From Anaerolineales bacterium (GTDB lineage: Bacteria > Chloroflexota > Anaerolineae > Anaerolineales > RBG-16-64-43), in contig JAFGCU010000026.1 of NCBI GenBank assembly GCA_016932475.1, positions 28,111-92,110 of the forward strand: a stretch of DNA of 64,000 nucleotides, given 5' to 3'. Made by a program: the position numbers and the translations under genes. The notes under the pieces are model-generated. The model saw only the letters and a list, made by a program, of their open reading frames with translations, was not told where the DNA came from and made no database searches. This document shows positions 10,073 to 19,737 of this stretch, one piece after another. Each line of letters begins with the position of its first letter. Position 1 is the stretch's first letter.

Positions 10073-11449
10073 ATGAACAGAATACGCGTGGATACCGACC
10101 TGCTTTTTAAACATGCCGAAGCCATCCGTCTCCGCGCAGATCGCCTTCGAAAAAACGGGGAAATCCTCTTAACCGGAATCCTGGGCGTCGGCGGCGAATA
10201 TGCGGAGCTGACCTCGCAGGCGCGGCGGGACGCATACGCCGCGCAGGAAACGATCCGATCCATTCAACAGCCGCTCAAAATTAAAGCTGACGGTTTGGCG
10301 GCGCTGGCGCGCGCCTTCCGCTCGATCGACGATGAGATCATATCCGCGCTTATCTCCCTGCGGGGAGAGGGCTGGTTCCTGCAGAATTTTTTCCCCGCCC
10401 CGCTCCTGCCCGACCTCGCGGGTTTCGAACCCTGTTTCGTCCCCCAGGCCTGGATCCTCCTCTCGGATTGGGTGCCGGTGTTCATAAAAGGCCCTCATGG
10501 GCTGACCCAGACGGATACGTTCCATACCGGAAAGATACTGGACCGCGTGATCGGGACCTGGTCCGATCCGGCAACCGGGGCCGACTATTTTGTCGTGGAC
10601 TTGGGCGGAGGCCGGTTCGCTTTCATCCCGCGGAACAGGAAAAACGCAAGGATCGATTCAACATTGATCCCCAACCGGGAAGGGGTATACACCGACGGAC
10701 AGGCGGTTACCGGATTGGATGTGCCGCTGCCGTTCCAAACCGGCGGATCGACGCCGGAGTGGCATGCGCCGGGAGATCCCTGGCAAAATTTAATCCTCGG
10801 AAGGATGGACATCGCCGGCATCGGCGGGGGCTCCTTCCCGATGACGCCGCATGGAAACCTGTGCGGGGAGCTGTCCGTCCTCCGGGCCGTCGGCGAGACG
10901 GACCTGGAAGCGGGATTTACACGGTTCGCGCAGCTGCGCGGTCTGGGGTATTGGAACCTCGATGGAGCGAAAACGGAGTACACCGGAACCCAGGTCCTGC
11001 AGAACGTCGGGCACACGACCAGCGCATACGATTTGCGAAGGCTCTTCGAGGATTATGGATGGGATGCGGGCATCTCGCATGCATCCTTGCCCGCGCCGGA
11101 TGCGTTGGCCCAACAGATCCATACCGGCACGGAATTCGTGTTCCTGACCGAATTGGACACCCGGAGGGAAATCTTCTCGCCGGAGATTGGAAGGCCTGTT
11201 CCCAACCCGTCCTACGGCCGGCTTGTACCCGGCGCTGTGCCCGCAACGCCGGGCAGAGCCGCGCACTGGGTTGTGGTAAAGGATGTTTTTCAGGACGGCG
11301 ATGGGAAAATCTTTGTGCAGGTGTTCAACCCGTATTCCGGCGGCGAAGAAGCGTACTCCTGGGATACGTTCGTAAAGACCTGTCAGCAGCCCGGGTCTCA
11401 GGTTGCCGGGAGCTACACCTATATATCGGCGACGCCGCCTCAGCGATAG
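10073..11449 (+). CDS. putative T7SS substrate/effector: N-terminal helical (WXG/EspA-like) domain + C-terminal papain/C39-like cysteine peptidase domain
   Basis: Helical N-terminus without signal peptide (MNRIRVDTDLLFKHAEAIRLRADRLRKNGEILL...). C-terminus has ordered Cys (PHGNLCGELSVLRAV), His (RAAHWVVVKDVF) and Asn (VFNPYSGGEEAYSWDTF). Between WXG100 and EccC genes. Confidence 0.6.
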   Translation: MNRIRVDTDLLFKHAEAIRLRADRLRKNGEILLTGILGVGGEYAELTSQARRDAYAAQETIRSIQQPLKIKADGLAALARAFRSIDDEIISALISLRGEGWFLQNFFPAPLLPDLAGFEPCFVPQAWILLSDWVPVFIKGPHGLTQTDTFHTGKILDRVIGTWSDPATGADYFVVDLGGGRFAFIPRNRKNARIDSTLIPNREGVYTDGQAVTGLDVPLPFQTGGSTPEWHAPGDPWQNLILGRMDIAGIGGGSFPMTPHGNLCGELSVLRAVGETDLEAGFTRFAQLRGLGYWNLDGAKTEYTGTQVLQNVGHTTSAYDLRRLFEDYGWDAGISHASLPAPDALAQQIHTGTEFVFLTELDTRREIFSPEIGRPVPNPSYGRLVPGAVPATPGRAAHWVVVKDVFQDGDGKIFVQVFNPYSGGEEAYSWDTFVKTCQQPGSQVAGSYTYISATPPQR

Positions 11450-11468
11450 GGGGTTGTCCGGATCGTTT

Positions 11469-14400
11469 TCAATCCGGCCAGGCCGGTTTCTTCCCCTCGC
11501 CTCCCTCCGCGCGAATCTTTTCGATCCGCTCCAGCAGGCGGTCGGCGGGCTTCTTCCCCTCCTCCCAGTACATGAAGTTGTGATAGATCCGCGCCTGCCC
11601 CTTGCGGATAAAGTATCCGCGTCCGGGCGGCAGGCCGGCCATCGGCTGGTACGGCGGCGATTTGGCGTTGTTGAACTGGTCGATCGCGGCGTTTCCGGAG
11701 AAGCACAGCCCGCAGCCCATTTTGCGGGCTTTTTTCATCAGATCGTCGTCGTAATCCTTCGGCAGATCAGTCCCGTTCCCGGCCACAATAATCGTAAGTC
11801 CAACATCCCCGCCGGCGGCCAGGCATTCCGCCAGCTGACGCCCGGCGTTCTCGCAGCGCAACGCCAGCCGGTCGTAATCGTCGATCATCAGGACATAGGC
11901 TGGCAGGCCGGCAAGGAACGCCTCGCGGTCGAATTTTTCCGGGTTCTTCTGGAAAGCATCCTCGAGCGCGGCGGCGCGCTTCTGCATGACGGCCAGCAGG
12001 CGGCTGCAGAACGGCTCGACCTCGGACTGGTTATTGACGTACTCGAGTGTGTGCGGGAGGTTCTTTAGCGGCAGCAGGTTGCGGGAATGAAAATCGACAA
12101 ACAGAAATTGCAGGTCTTTGGGCGGGTATTTTTCGGCGAGCGCGAGCGCCCAGGAAAGCATGGCGGTGGTCTTGCCGGACTGCCCGGCCGAGCTGGTCAC
12201 CAGGAAAATCGGGCCGTCTTCCTCGAGGTTCATCCCAAGCGGGAGCAGGGTTTCGAAATCCTTCCCCTGCGGGGCGGAGTGCGGGCGGGCGGGTTTGGGT
12301 ATGCGCGCGGTTTGGGGCAGGAGGATGGAATAGGGCAGGCTTTCGATATTCGCCGGCCGAGAACCCTTCCACGCGGCGTTCATGCTCGCGCCCAGGTCGA
12401 GTATCTGCTCCATTTGTTCCTGGTCGTTTGTCCCGCCCACCGGAAGCGCGGCCTGGAACTCGACCGGCGGCGTGCCGCGCAGGAACCCGCGTCCCGGCCG
12501 CGGCGGGCGCCCGACATCCTCCTGCAGGCGCGATTCCCCGATCATCCCGACGATCCCGAAATACTCCGTCTGGGTGGATTGATGCAGGGTGGCCTGGGTG
12601 TGGACGTTGGATTGCAGGTCGCCCGGCAGATCCGCCGGTAGGTAGGTGGCGGCCGCGAGGTGGATGCCGCTCGAGGCGCTGCCGCCGACCAGAAGGGAAA
12701 TCTCGTTGATGAACTCGGGCGGAAAGACTCTCTTCAGCCCCAGGAAGTTGTCGATGAAGAAAAACAGATCGGGCAGCGGCTCGACGCCGGAAAGGCGGTT
12801 GTAATCCGCGATGGCGCCGACATTTTTACGTCGGAAAAGGTCGTTGCGCCGCTTCAGCTCGGTTTGCGCAAAACGCAGCAGCCGTTCCGCGCGCTCCGTC
12901 TCGAAACGGGTGATCACCGAGCCGACATGCGGGAAGCGCTCCAGCACGCGCAGGTGGGATTGCCCGCCGAAATCCAGAATGTAGATCTGTGCCTGCGCGG
13001 GCGAATACATCCGGGCGATGGACACCGCCAGCGTTTTAAGGAGCGTGGTTTTGCCCGAGGAGGCCGATCCGAATACGAGGAAGTGTCCGCCCCCCTCCTC
13101 CAGCGGGAGTTCGAACAGGGGCTGTTCCTGCCGCTGGGGCACATCGCAGATTCCGAGCACGGGATTGGTGATCCCGCCGCTTTCCTCGGAAACCTCCCAC
13201 CTCCGGCAGGGATGCCAGGCGTTGCCGTCCCATCCGCCGGTAAAGTAATCCTGAAACAGGTCCGGCGAATGCAGCCGTTCGGGCAGCGGATCGGTCCAGA
13301 CCTGATCCGGTTTGCGGAGATTAAGGTTTTTCATCGCCGCGTTCAGCCGGTCGACGATCGCGTTGGCTTCGGTGATCTGGACGTCGCCGGGCTTCCCGGA
13401 CGGATCGGCGACGCGCGCGAACGGCATTGTCACCGTTTCCTTTTTTCCGCCGGGATGCACCACCAGCAGCTGATCCGGCCGTTTGCCGCCGCCGTCGCCC
13501 TTGTACTTCCCGCCGCAGTAGGCGATCTGCACCAGGCTGCGTCCGGTGGAGTAGAAATAGGCGCGGCCGCGCACCAAGTGGATCGCATCCGGAATGCCGA
13601 TCATCTGGACGCTGTCTTCCGGCTGGCTGGTGCGCAGGCAGACCCGGAAGTTGGAGTTCTGCAGAATCTGCGGGTCGATCGCCGCGGAAATGTTCTGGGT
13701 GGCGAGGATCAGATGCACGCCCAGCGACCTCCCGAGGCGCGCGATGCTGATCAGGCGCTTGCTTTCCTCGGGGTTGCGGGCCTTGAATTCGGCGAATTCG
13801 TCAAACACGATCACCAGGTGGGGAAGCGGCTGCTTGATCTTCATCGTGCGGTAATCGTCGACATGCGAGCGGCCGAATTTGAAGATCGAGCGCGCCCGTT
13901 CGAGGATCACCTTGCGCCGTTCCAGTTCCCCGCCAAGCGCGAGGAGCACCCGTTCAGCGTACGAGGCGTGGGATTCGATGTCGGTCATCACCCCGACGGT
14001 ATGGGGGAGCCTGGCCAATTCGTTGAACGCGGCGCCGCCTTTGTAATCCACCAGGGCGAAATTCAGATCGTGCGGATGCGAGGTCACGGCCATCGCGAGA
14101 ATGAGAGTTTTGAGCACTTCGCTTTTCCCGGACCCGGTCATCCCGCCGAGCAGGCCGTGCGGTCCGTGGGAGCCGTCCAGGTCGCGCAAATCGAAAATGA
14201 ATTCCGAGGTGGCGGAAGTCTTCCCGATCGGGGCTTGCAGGAACCCGAACGGCGATCCGTCATCCCACCATTTTTCGATCGGCAGATCTTCCACCTTCCC
14301 TGCCTCAAGCATATCCAGGAAGGTGATCATCTTGGGCGGCTGGCTGAGGTCCTCCTTTTCCGCCCAATCCACCTTGGCCAGCGCGCGGGCAATCGCCTCC

Positions 14401-15596
14401 GCGCGGACCGAATCGCAAAAATCCGGCCGGCAGTCGATCGTGATCCCGCCCACGCCGGATTCCTTGTAGGTGAGGTTGCCCGGACGCACGTCCAGGATCG
14501 CGCCGCACTCGCCGGGGGTCTGGGAGGCTTCCGGCGTGAGGTAGAGCGCGAACACGCCGAGCGCTTTGCCTTTCTTTATTAGCAGGTCCAGCCCCGGGTG
14601 GGAAAAAGTCTGCGGGAAGGAATCCAGCACGACCACCAGGCAGGGGAGCGGCGGGACGGTCGAAGTGTCGTTGACCATTTTCCGGGCGTCAAGGATCTGC
14701 TCCCGGCGTTTTAGTTCCTTCTCCAGTTCCAGGAGCACCGCGCACGATTCCGGATTCGCGAAATGGAAATCGGCTTTGGGCCAGGCAAAGGCGGTGGAGG
14801 CGTGCGGGACAGCGGCCAGCCAGAGCCACTCGGACAGAGCCTGCTTCTCTCCCAGCGCGGCGACCTGAACCTCGGAAAAGAAGTGGTGCGTGATCAGATG
14901 GCACAGCAGCGAACGCGCCACGCGGACCGTATCGGCGCGGTTGCCGGCGATGCCGACCGGGCCGGTGTGCATCAGCCGGGCGACGATCGGGACATCCGGG
15001 TTGACCGTGAATTTTTCCGAAAGGGATTTGGCCCGCTCCATCTCCTTGGCCAGCTCCAACGATCCTTTTTCCAGTGCGGCCGGTTCGATGGTCAGCGAGG
15101 TCGGAAGGAGCCCGGTTCCGAGCCGCGGCATGAGGAAATCCGGATCGGCCGGGCGGCGCTCGCCCAAGCGCGGATCCTGATGCTCGGCCAGCCGCTGGCA
15201 CTCCTCCAAGTCCGGATTCATCCGCCGCAGAACGGCCTGTTCGCGCTCGCGCAAGGAATACAGCTGGTTTTCGGTTTTCTGCAATTGCTGGTTGTATTCG
15301 CTTTTGCCCTCGGCAAGTTTCTTTTTAAAAACCTTCTTCGAATTTTGGAACGCGGTGTAGGTCAGGACATACCCGCCCAGCATCATCGGCAGGGTCAGGA
15401 GATACATCAACCCGCCGTTGGCGCCGCCGCCGATCGCTCCCATCAGGACGACCATCAGCAGGATCCCGCCCAGCGGGATCACGATCGTCATCCAGCTGAA
15501 GGCGCCCGGCTCCTGGGGCAATTGGGGCGGCGGGGGCACCTTGACGGTTTCCTTGGAAAGGGTCGGTTGAATGCGGGGAGGACGGTTGAATGGCAT
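11469..15596 (-). CDS. type VII secretion FtsK/SpoIIIE ATPase, EccC/EssC-like
   Basis: 1375 aa; two N-terminal TMs, three P-loops (GGMTGSGKSE, GSASSGKTT, SSAGQSGKTT), Walker B LVIVFDEFAEF, ILATQNISAAID. Confidence 0.9.
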   Translation of the reverse strand: MPFNRPPRIQPTLSKETVKVPPPPQLPQEPGAFSWMTIVIPLGGILLMVVLMGAIGGGANGGLMYLLTLPMMLGGYVLTYTAFQNSKKVFKKKLAEGKSEYNQQLQKTENQLYSLREREQAVLRRMNPDLEECQRLAEHQDPRLGERRPADPDFLMPRLGTGLLPTSLTIEPAALEKGSLELAKEMERAKSLSEKFTVNPDVPIVARLMHTGPVGIAGNRADTVRVARSLLCHLITHHFFSEVQVAALGEKQALSEWLWLAAVPHASTAFAWPKADFHFANPESCAVLLELEKELKRREQILDARKMVNDTSTVPPLPCLVVVLDSFPQTFSHPGLDLLIKKGKALGVFALYLTPEASQTPGECGAILDVRPGNLTYKESGVGGITIDCRPDFCDSVRAEAIARALAKVDWAEKEDLSQPPKMITFLDMLEAGKVEDLPIEKWWDDGSPFGFLQAPIGKTSATSEFIFDLRDLDGSHGPHGLLGGMTGSGKSEVLKTLILAMAVTSHPHDLNFALVDYKGGAAFNELARLPHTVGVMTDIESHASYAERVLLALGGELERRKVILERARSIFKFGRSHVDDYRTMKIKQPLPHLVIVFDEFAEFKARNPEESKRLISIARLGRSLGVHLILATQNISAAIDPQILQNSNFRVCLRTSQPEDSVQMIGIPDAIHLVRGRAYFYSTGRSLVQIAYCGGKYKGDGGGKRPDQLLVVHPGGKKETVTMPFARVADPSGKPGDVQITEANAIVDRLNAAMKNLNLRKPDQVWTDPLPERLHSPDLFQDYFTGGWDGNAWHPCRRWEVSEESGGITNPVLGICDVPQRQEQPLFELPLEEGGGHFLVFGSASSGKTTLLKTLAVSIARMYSPAQAQIYILDFGGQSHLRVLERFPHVGSVITRFETERAERLLRFAQTELKRRNDLFRRKNVGAIADYNRLSGVEPLPDLFFFIDNFLGLKRVFPPEFINEISLLVGGSASSGIHLAAATYLPADLPGDLQSNVHTQATLHQSTQTEYFGIVGMIGESRLQEDVGRPPRPGRGFLRGTPPVEFQAALPVGGTNDQEQMEQILDLGASMNAAWKGSRPANIESLPYSILLPQTARIPKPARPHSAPQGKDFETLLPLGMNLEEDGPIFLVTSSAGQSGKTTAMLSWALALAEKYPPKDLQFLFVDFHSRNLLPLKNLPHTLEYVNNQSEVEPFCSRLLAVMQKRAAALEDAFQKNPEKFDREAFLAGLPAYVLMIDDYDRLALRCENAGRQLAECLAAGGDVGLTIIVAGNGTDLPKDYDDDLMKKARKMGCGLCFSGNAAIDQFNNAKSPPYQPMAGLPPGRGYFIRKGQARIYHNFMYWEEGKKPADRLLERIEKIRAEGGEGKKPAWPD

Positions 15597-15654
15597 GGGG
15601 GAATAATATATGCTTTTGGGGAATCCGGCAAAAGAGGAGTTCCGAAAATGGAAT

Positions 15655-15686
15655 CAAGGCGCCGCGGATATTTCCGCGGCGCCTTG
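15655..15686 (-). promoter_or_regulatory. hairpin between WXG100 and EccC genes (possible attenuator/processing site)
   Basis: CAAGGCGCCGCGG atattt CCGCGGCGCCTTG, perfect 13-bp arms, 6-nt loop. Confidence 0.5.
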
Positions 15687-15700
15687 TTCTTGAAGCGGAT

Positions 15701-15967
15701 TTATTTTGCCATATCCACTTCTTCGAACTGGTCGGCGGCCCGTTTGAGAAGATCATCGAGTTTTTGCAGATCTTCAAATGCTTTGGGCATGCGGCTGCGA
15801 ATCCCCTCCCACTCGCTCAGAATCGCTTTGGAGCGCTGTCCCTGGAAATTCTGTTCCAGCGTCTGCATCAGGGTTTTAACCCTCTCCAGTACGTCGATCA
15901 GATCCTGCTTCTTCTGAGAGACCGACCGGCCTGTGCTTCGAACCTCGCCCGGATCTATCTTAATCAT
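15701..15967 (-). CDS. WXG100 family protein
   Basis: 88 aa; WEG motif (ILSEWEGIRSRMPKAFEDLQKLDDLL), helical hairpin. Directly upstream of EccC on the same strand. Confidence 0.82.
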   Translation of the reverse strand: MIKIDPGEVRSTGRSVSQKKQDLIDVLERVKTLMQTLEQNFQGQRSKAILSEWEGIRSRMPKAFEDLQKLDDLLKRAADQFEEVDMAK

Positions 15968-16033
15968 CGTTCCTCCTTTGTGAGATTTGACAATGGATGG
16001 CCAAATGGATTGCTTATACTTATTCGTGCACGA

Positions 16034-16270
16034 CTATCCCGGTTTCGCATTCTCGGCCGGAAAAAAGCCTGCGGCCGAAACCATTTCCACCCCCTTTCTT
16101 ATTGCTTGGGAATAAACCAGAAAGTCCTGAAAAGCGGTTTCGGCCGGAAACGGCGGATCTACGTTTTCGAATCGCACCGTCTCCATTTTGCTGGTCGAAA
16201 GCTCCAGCTTTGCGATTGCTGCATCCCCCACGAACCTGCGAATGTTATCCGGATAATACTGCATCGTCAT
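16034..16270 (-). CDS. small T7SS-locus protein of unknown family
   Basis: 78 aa ORF co-directional with WXG100/EccC genes; MTMQYYPDNIRRFVGDAAIAKLELSTSKMETVRFENV... SD-like GGGGGGATC upstream. Confidence 0.6.
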   Translation of the reverse strand: MTMQYYPDNIRRFVGDAAIAKLELSTSKMETVRFENVDPPFPAETAFQDFLVYSQAIRKGVEMVSAAGFFPAENAKPG

Positions 16271-16428
16271 TTTCAGATCCCCCCTTTATGCCCCGCCCGC
16301 TGGTAATATGGAATTACGTAGGATCGGCGGGAAGCAGACGGGCCGCTTTGGCGCAGGAATCCGCAAGCGCATCCGCTTCCGGCGGACGTATCTTTTTTGG
16401 GATTATCGTGGACTTAACAGGAGACATG

Positions 16429-16456
16429 TTGACCCCCGTAAACGTATGGATATAAT
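16429..16456 (+). promoter_or_regulatory. sigma70-like promoter
   Basis: TTGACC (16429-16434), 16-bp spacer, TATAAT (16451-16456). Confidence 0.5.
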
Positions 16457-16763
16457 ATACTGGAAAAATCGAATTGTCAATGAAGGGGGATCTTTTTGTC
16501 CGGAAAAAAGCAAAAGGAGAACAATGGGGATCGGATCAGCGGCAGTTCCGATACCCTCGAAAATCGGCGGAGGATCTCCAGCCGCTTCCTTCGATTCCTG
16601 TTCATGGACAGCGCATTAACAAAGGCGCTCCCCTTCCGGGGTGGAATGTATCCGGGTTGGCGATGAGCCGCGCCCGGGCAAAAAACGGTATTCCAGCCCG
16701 ATGGCTGCGGGTTGCGGATATTTTTCAAACGGAATACTATCAAGCGAACAAAGGAATAACTCC

Positions 16764-17450
16764 ATGCCCCAACGCCTTTTTATAACGCTCGGTTCCCGCC
16801 GCCGCAAGGACCGCATCCTGCTGGAGTTGCCCGGCGACCAGCCGATCCAGGGATTGATCCCGGACCTGATCCAGGTGGTGGGCTGGAAGGAACTGGCCGA
16901 CATCCCGCGCGACGCATTTTTCCTGGAAACGGACGAAGGTGAAAGGCTCCCGGATGGAAAGTCGCTCAAAGATGCGGGCGTTTCGAGTTCCGACCTGCTG
17001 TTCCTCAGCCACCGGGAAGCCGGGAAGGAGGAAGGAAAATCGGCCGCCCAAAAAGCCGGTTCTCCGGAAGCGGAATCTGCGCCCGATGCCGCCGGTGCCC
17101 CGGCGGCCGCGCACGCGCAGGAGATCCTCCGGCAACCGCACCTGGAGGGGCCGCGCGGGCTGGTCTTCCTGCTTAGCAAATCGCCGGTCACGATCGGGCG
17201 CTCGGGCAAGGGCGGCACGCCGGACATCGACCTGGCGGAGTGGGACGCCAAGATGGTCATCTCGCGGCGGCATGCGGTGATCGAGAAGGGGAAAGATGGG
17301 TTGGCGATAAAACCGGAAAAGACGACCAACGGGACGTTTATCAACGGGGTGGAGGTTCCGGCCGGGGAATCGCGGATCCTCCGTGACGGCGACAAGATCC
17401 ATTTCGGGTTTAAGGGTTTGGAACTTGTATTCAAGGCGGCGGAGAAGTAG
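16764..17450 (+). CDS. YukD/EsaB-like ubiquitin-fold domain + FHA domain protein
   Basis: N-terminal ubiquitin-like segment (ILLELPGDQPIQGLIPDLIQVVG), linker, C-terminal FHA (VTIGRSGKGGTPDIDL...ISRRHAVIE...TTNGTFINGVEV). Confidence 0.78.
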   Translation: MPQRLFITLGSRRRKDRILLELPGDQPIQGLIPDLIQVVGWKELADIPRDAFFLETDEGERLPDGKSLKDAGVSSSDLLFLSHREAGKEEGKSAAQKAGSPEAESAPDAAGAPAAAHAQEILRQPHLEGPRGLVFLLSKSPVTIGRSGKGGTPDIDLAEWDAKMVISRRHAVIEKGKDGLAIKPEKTTNGTFINGVEVPAGESRILRDGDKIHFGFKGLELVFKAAEK

Positions 17451-17509
17451 GGTGGGTGGAAGCAGGGGTGACCTGCGCCATTGGAATATCGACTCTGCTT
17501 CAATCCACC
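17451..17509. repeat. palindromic intergenic element, copy A
   Basis: GGTGGGTGGAAGCAG (17451-17465) pairs with CTGCTTCAATCCACC (17495-17509), 2 mismatches. Related to the element at 19738-19802. Confidence 0.6.
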
Positions 17510-17703
17510 ATATTTCTCATCATTTTGTTCATCGCCCATGTTTCCAAACCGTAATCCCCGCATAACAAGTCGGGAACACCAATTTCGTATACTATTATCC
17601 GATAATCGTAGGCGTAGATCCATCGTTGACCTCGTGGATCTGAGGCATGGGTAATAACAAGACTTTCAAGAGAGGCGGCTTCGATGCCCCGGTCTTTCCC
17701 CGA

Positions 17704-19736
17704 ATGCTTCTGTTATTTTTCTTTTTATGATCTCTTCCTGTACACCAACATCACCAACTGGCGTGGCCGCCACCTCTGCCGAAAATCCGCCAACGGCGGA
17801 TTTTTTACCGACTTCAACCACCACCCAATCACAAACCCCATCCCAAACCCCGGCCCAGACTCAAGAAGTAGCCGAAACCCTTGTATCGACGTCACCACCA
17901 AATCCCACCGCAACGCTGTTTCCGAGCATACAATCCACCGGCCCGTTCATGGTCGTTTACGATGGTCGATCCCAGGCAAACTGGGAAACGTGGATTGATA
18001 TTCGCACGTCGGAGACAAGGACTTTGGCGTTATCGAAGGAGGATGCCTCTCCGTTCATGGCACGGTCGATGGATTGGAGATGGAATGCCTATGTAACCGG
18101 CTCTGTGGACGAAAGCGGAGCGTATCCCGAAGGAGGCGTGATCCTGCACAGGATGAACCTGTTGACCGGTGAGGTGCGGGATGTTGCCACCGTCATTCCG
18201 GAGGATTACTACGCGCGTTTGGAACGGTTAGTGAAGGCAAGCGGAAAATGCTACGCGATAGATTTTTCCTACTGTATGCCGATCGCCATCCGGCAGTTGA
18301 ACGGATGCACGCATTCCCTGAAATGGTCTCCGGACGGCAAATACCTGGCGTTCGGCGCAATGATCGACGGCGATTCCTCGGATGTATATGTGTACGACGT
18401 GGATACCGGAAAAATCCGCAGGGTGGAAAGCGGGACATGGAACGTCGGGAATCTGTAATGGTCCCCGGATGGACAATGGATTCTATTCGAGAACGCCGAC
18501 TATTTCGAAGAAAGCCACGGGACTTGGCTGCTGCGCGATACTTTATGGACTGTGCGCAGGGACGGCACCGGTCTGAAAAAGCTCCCCCTGCCACTCGATA
18601 TTGCCTATTGGTTCTCGGATTACGAATACCTCGCTTACGGGATTTGGAATGCTCCGGGAGGAGTAGGAATCCCGACCACGGTAAATGTCCAAAACGGCTA
18701 CGCGAAAACCATCTGCGTCGGATACATGGGTCCGGGATTGGGAAATTTCACCGTCGATCCGCGCTCGCGGCTTGCCGCAGTTATTACCGACATGGATTGC
18801 ACAAAAGGAACGGGTGAGCACGGAGAAAGATCGCTGTATATCGGACCGGTATTTGGAGCAATGCGCCGAGTCGCCGATCCAGACGGGTTGATCCAACGCT
18901 ATGACTTGCGCGGGCTGGGTGTTCGTTCCGGGACGATCCATCCTTTTACCGCGACCGGCAACGGAGTTGTCGGAATCGGGATGGACGGAACCATTGACGC
19001 AAAGTACAGTGGGGGGTATTTCGATACCAGTAATAATTATTGGCTGGCTTCGGGCCTTTTTCAAATTTACGATCCAATGGAAAGGCTCCGATATGAATTG
19101 CGGGATTACCCTCCCACCTTCAATCCATACGCAACCATCCCCATATGGGATACAAATTCCCAGGGATTATTTTTTCACACGGAGGATGCGATTTATTATT
19201 GGATTTTCCGCGAACAGTCTCCGCGAAGGATCGGCGCTTATGCGTTCAAGGAAGGAAATCCTTCCATTTATTTTATTCCCATTATCCTCGTAAAATCACT
19301 TCAACACTTGCGAGTTCTCCTCGCCCGCTTCGCCAAACCCGCGAAGGGGACAAGCATCTGGAGCCGGACGGAATATAAACAATTGTTCCAACCGGGGACC
19401 AGCCGTTACGACATCACCATCCCGGCCTATTCCTCCTGGCGCTGGAGCTTTTCGCTTGGCACAACGGATCCGGATCTGTTTGAAAAGATTCTTCTTCCCG
19501 AGGATGTGGAATTCCGGATCAATGGCGAATGGATCGACACGAACATGTTCCGCATGACCGATCAAACCGTGGAAGGGCGCTTTTCCCGCGCCTGTGCGGC
19601 GATGCTTTCCGGATGGCGGGCGGGTGATTAGGCGGAACTTGAAATCCGTTACACGCTGCGCGAAGCGGTGAGGGATGGGAACGTGGAATATCCGGCGGGG
19701 GAGTATCGGCAGGTTATTTCGGTGGTTGTGGAATAA
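17704..19736 (+). pseudogene. TolB/WD40-like beta-propeller lipoprotein, interrupted
   Basis: Same frame from 17727 to 19736 with in-frame TAA (18456-18458) and TAG (19629-19631), coding-like sequence continuing past each (WSPDGQWILFENAD...; AELEIRYTLREAVRDGNVEYPAGEYRQVISVVVE*). Signal peptide MLLLFFFL (ATG 17704) is in a different frame from the lipobox ISSC. Confidence 0.75.
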
Positions 19737-19737
19737 G

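Noticed and set aside
10073-11449. Classic polymorphic toxin/immunity pair
   Set aside because: No small immunity-like ORF follows the putative effector; the next gene is the convergent EccC-like gene after ~20 bp.
12660-14582. 640-aa plus-strand ORF antisense to the EccC-like gene
   Set aside because: Low-complexity GC-rich shadow ORF opposite a gene with clear P-loops. No recognisable motif.
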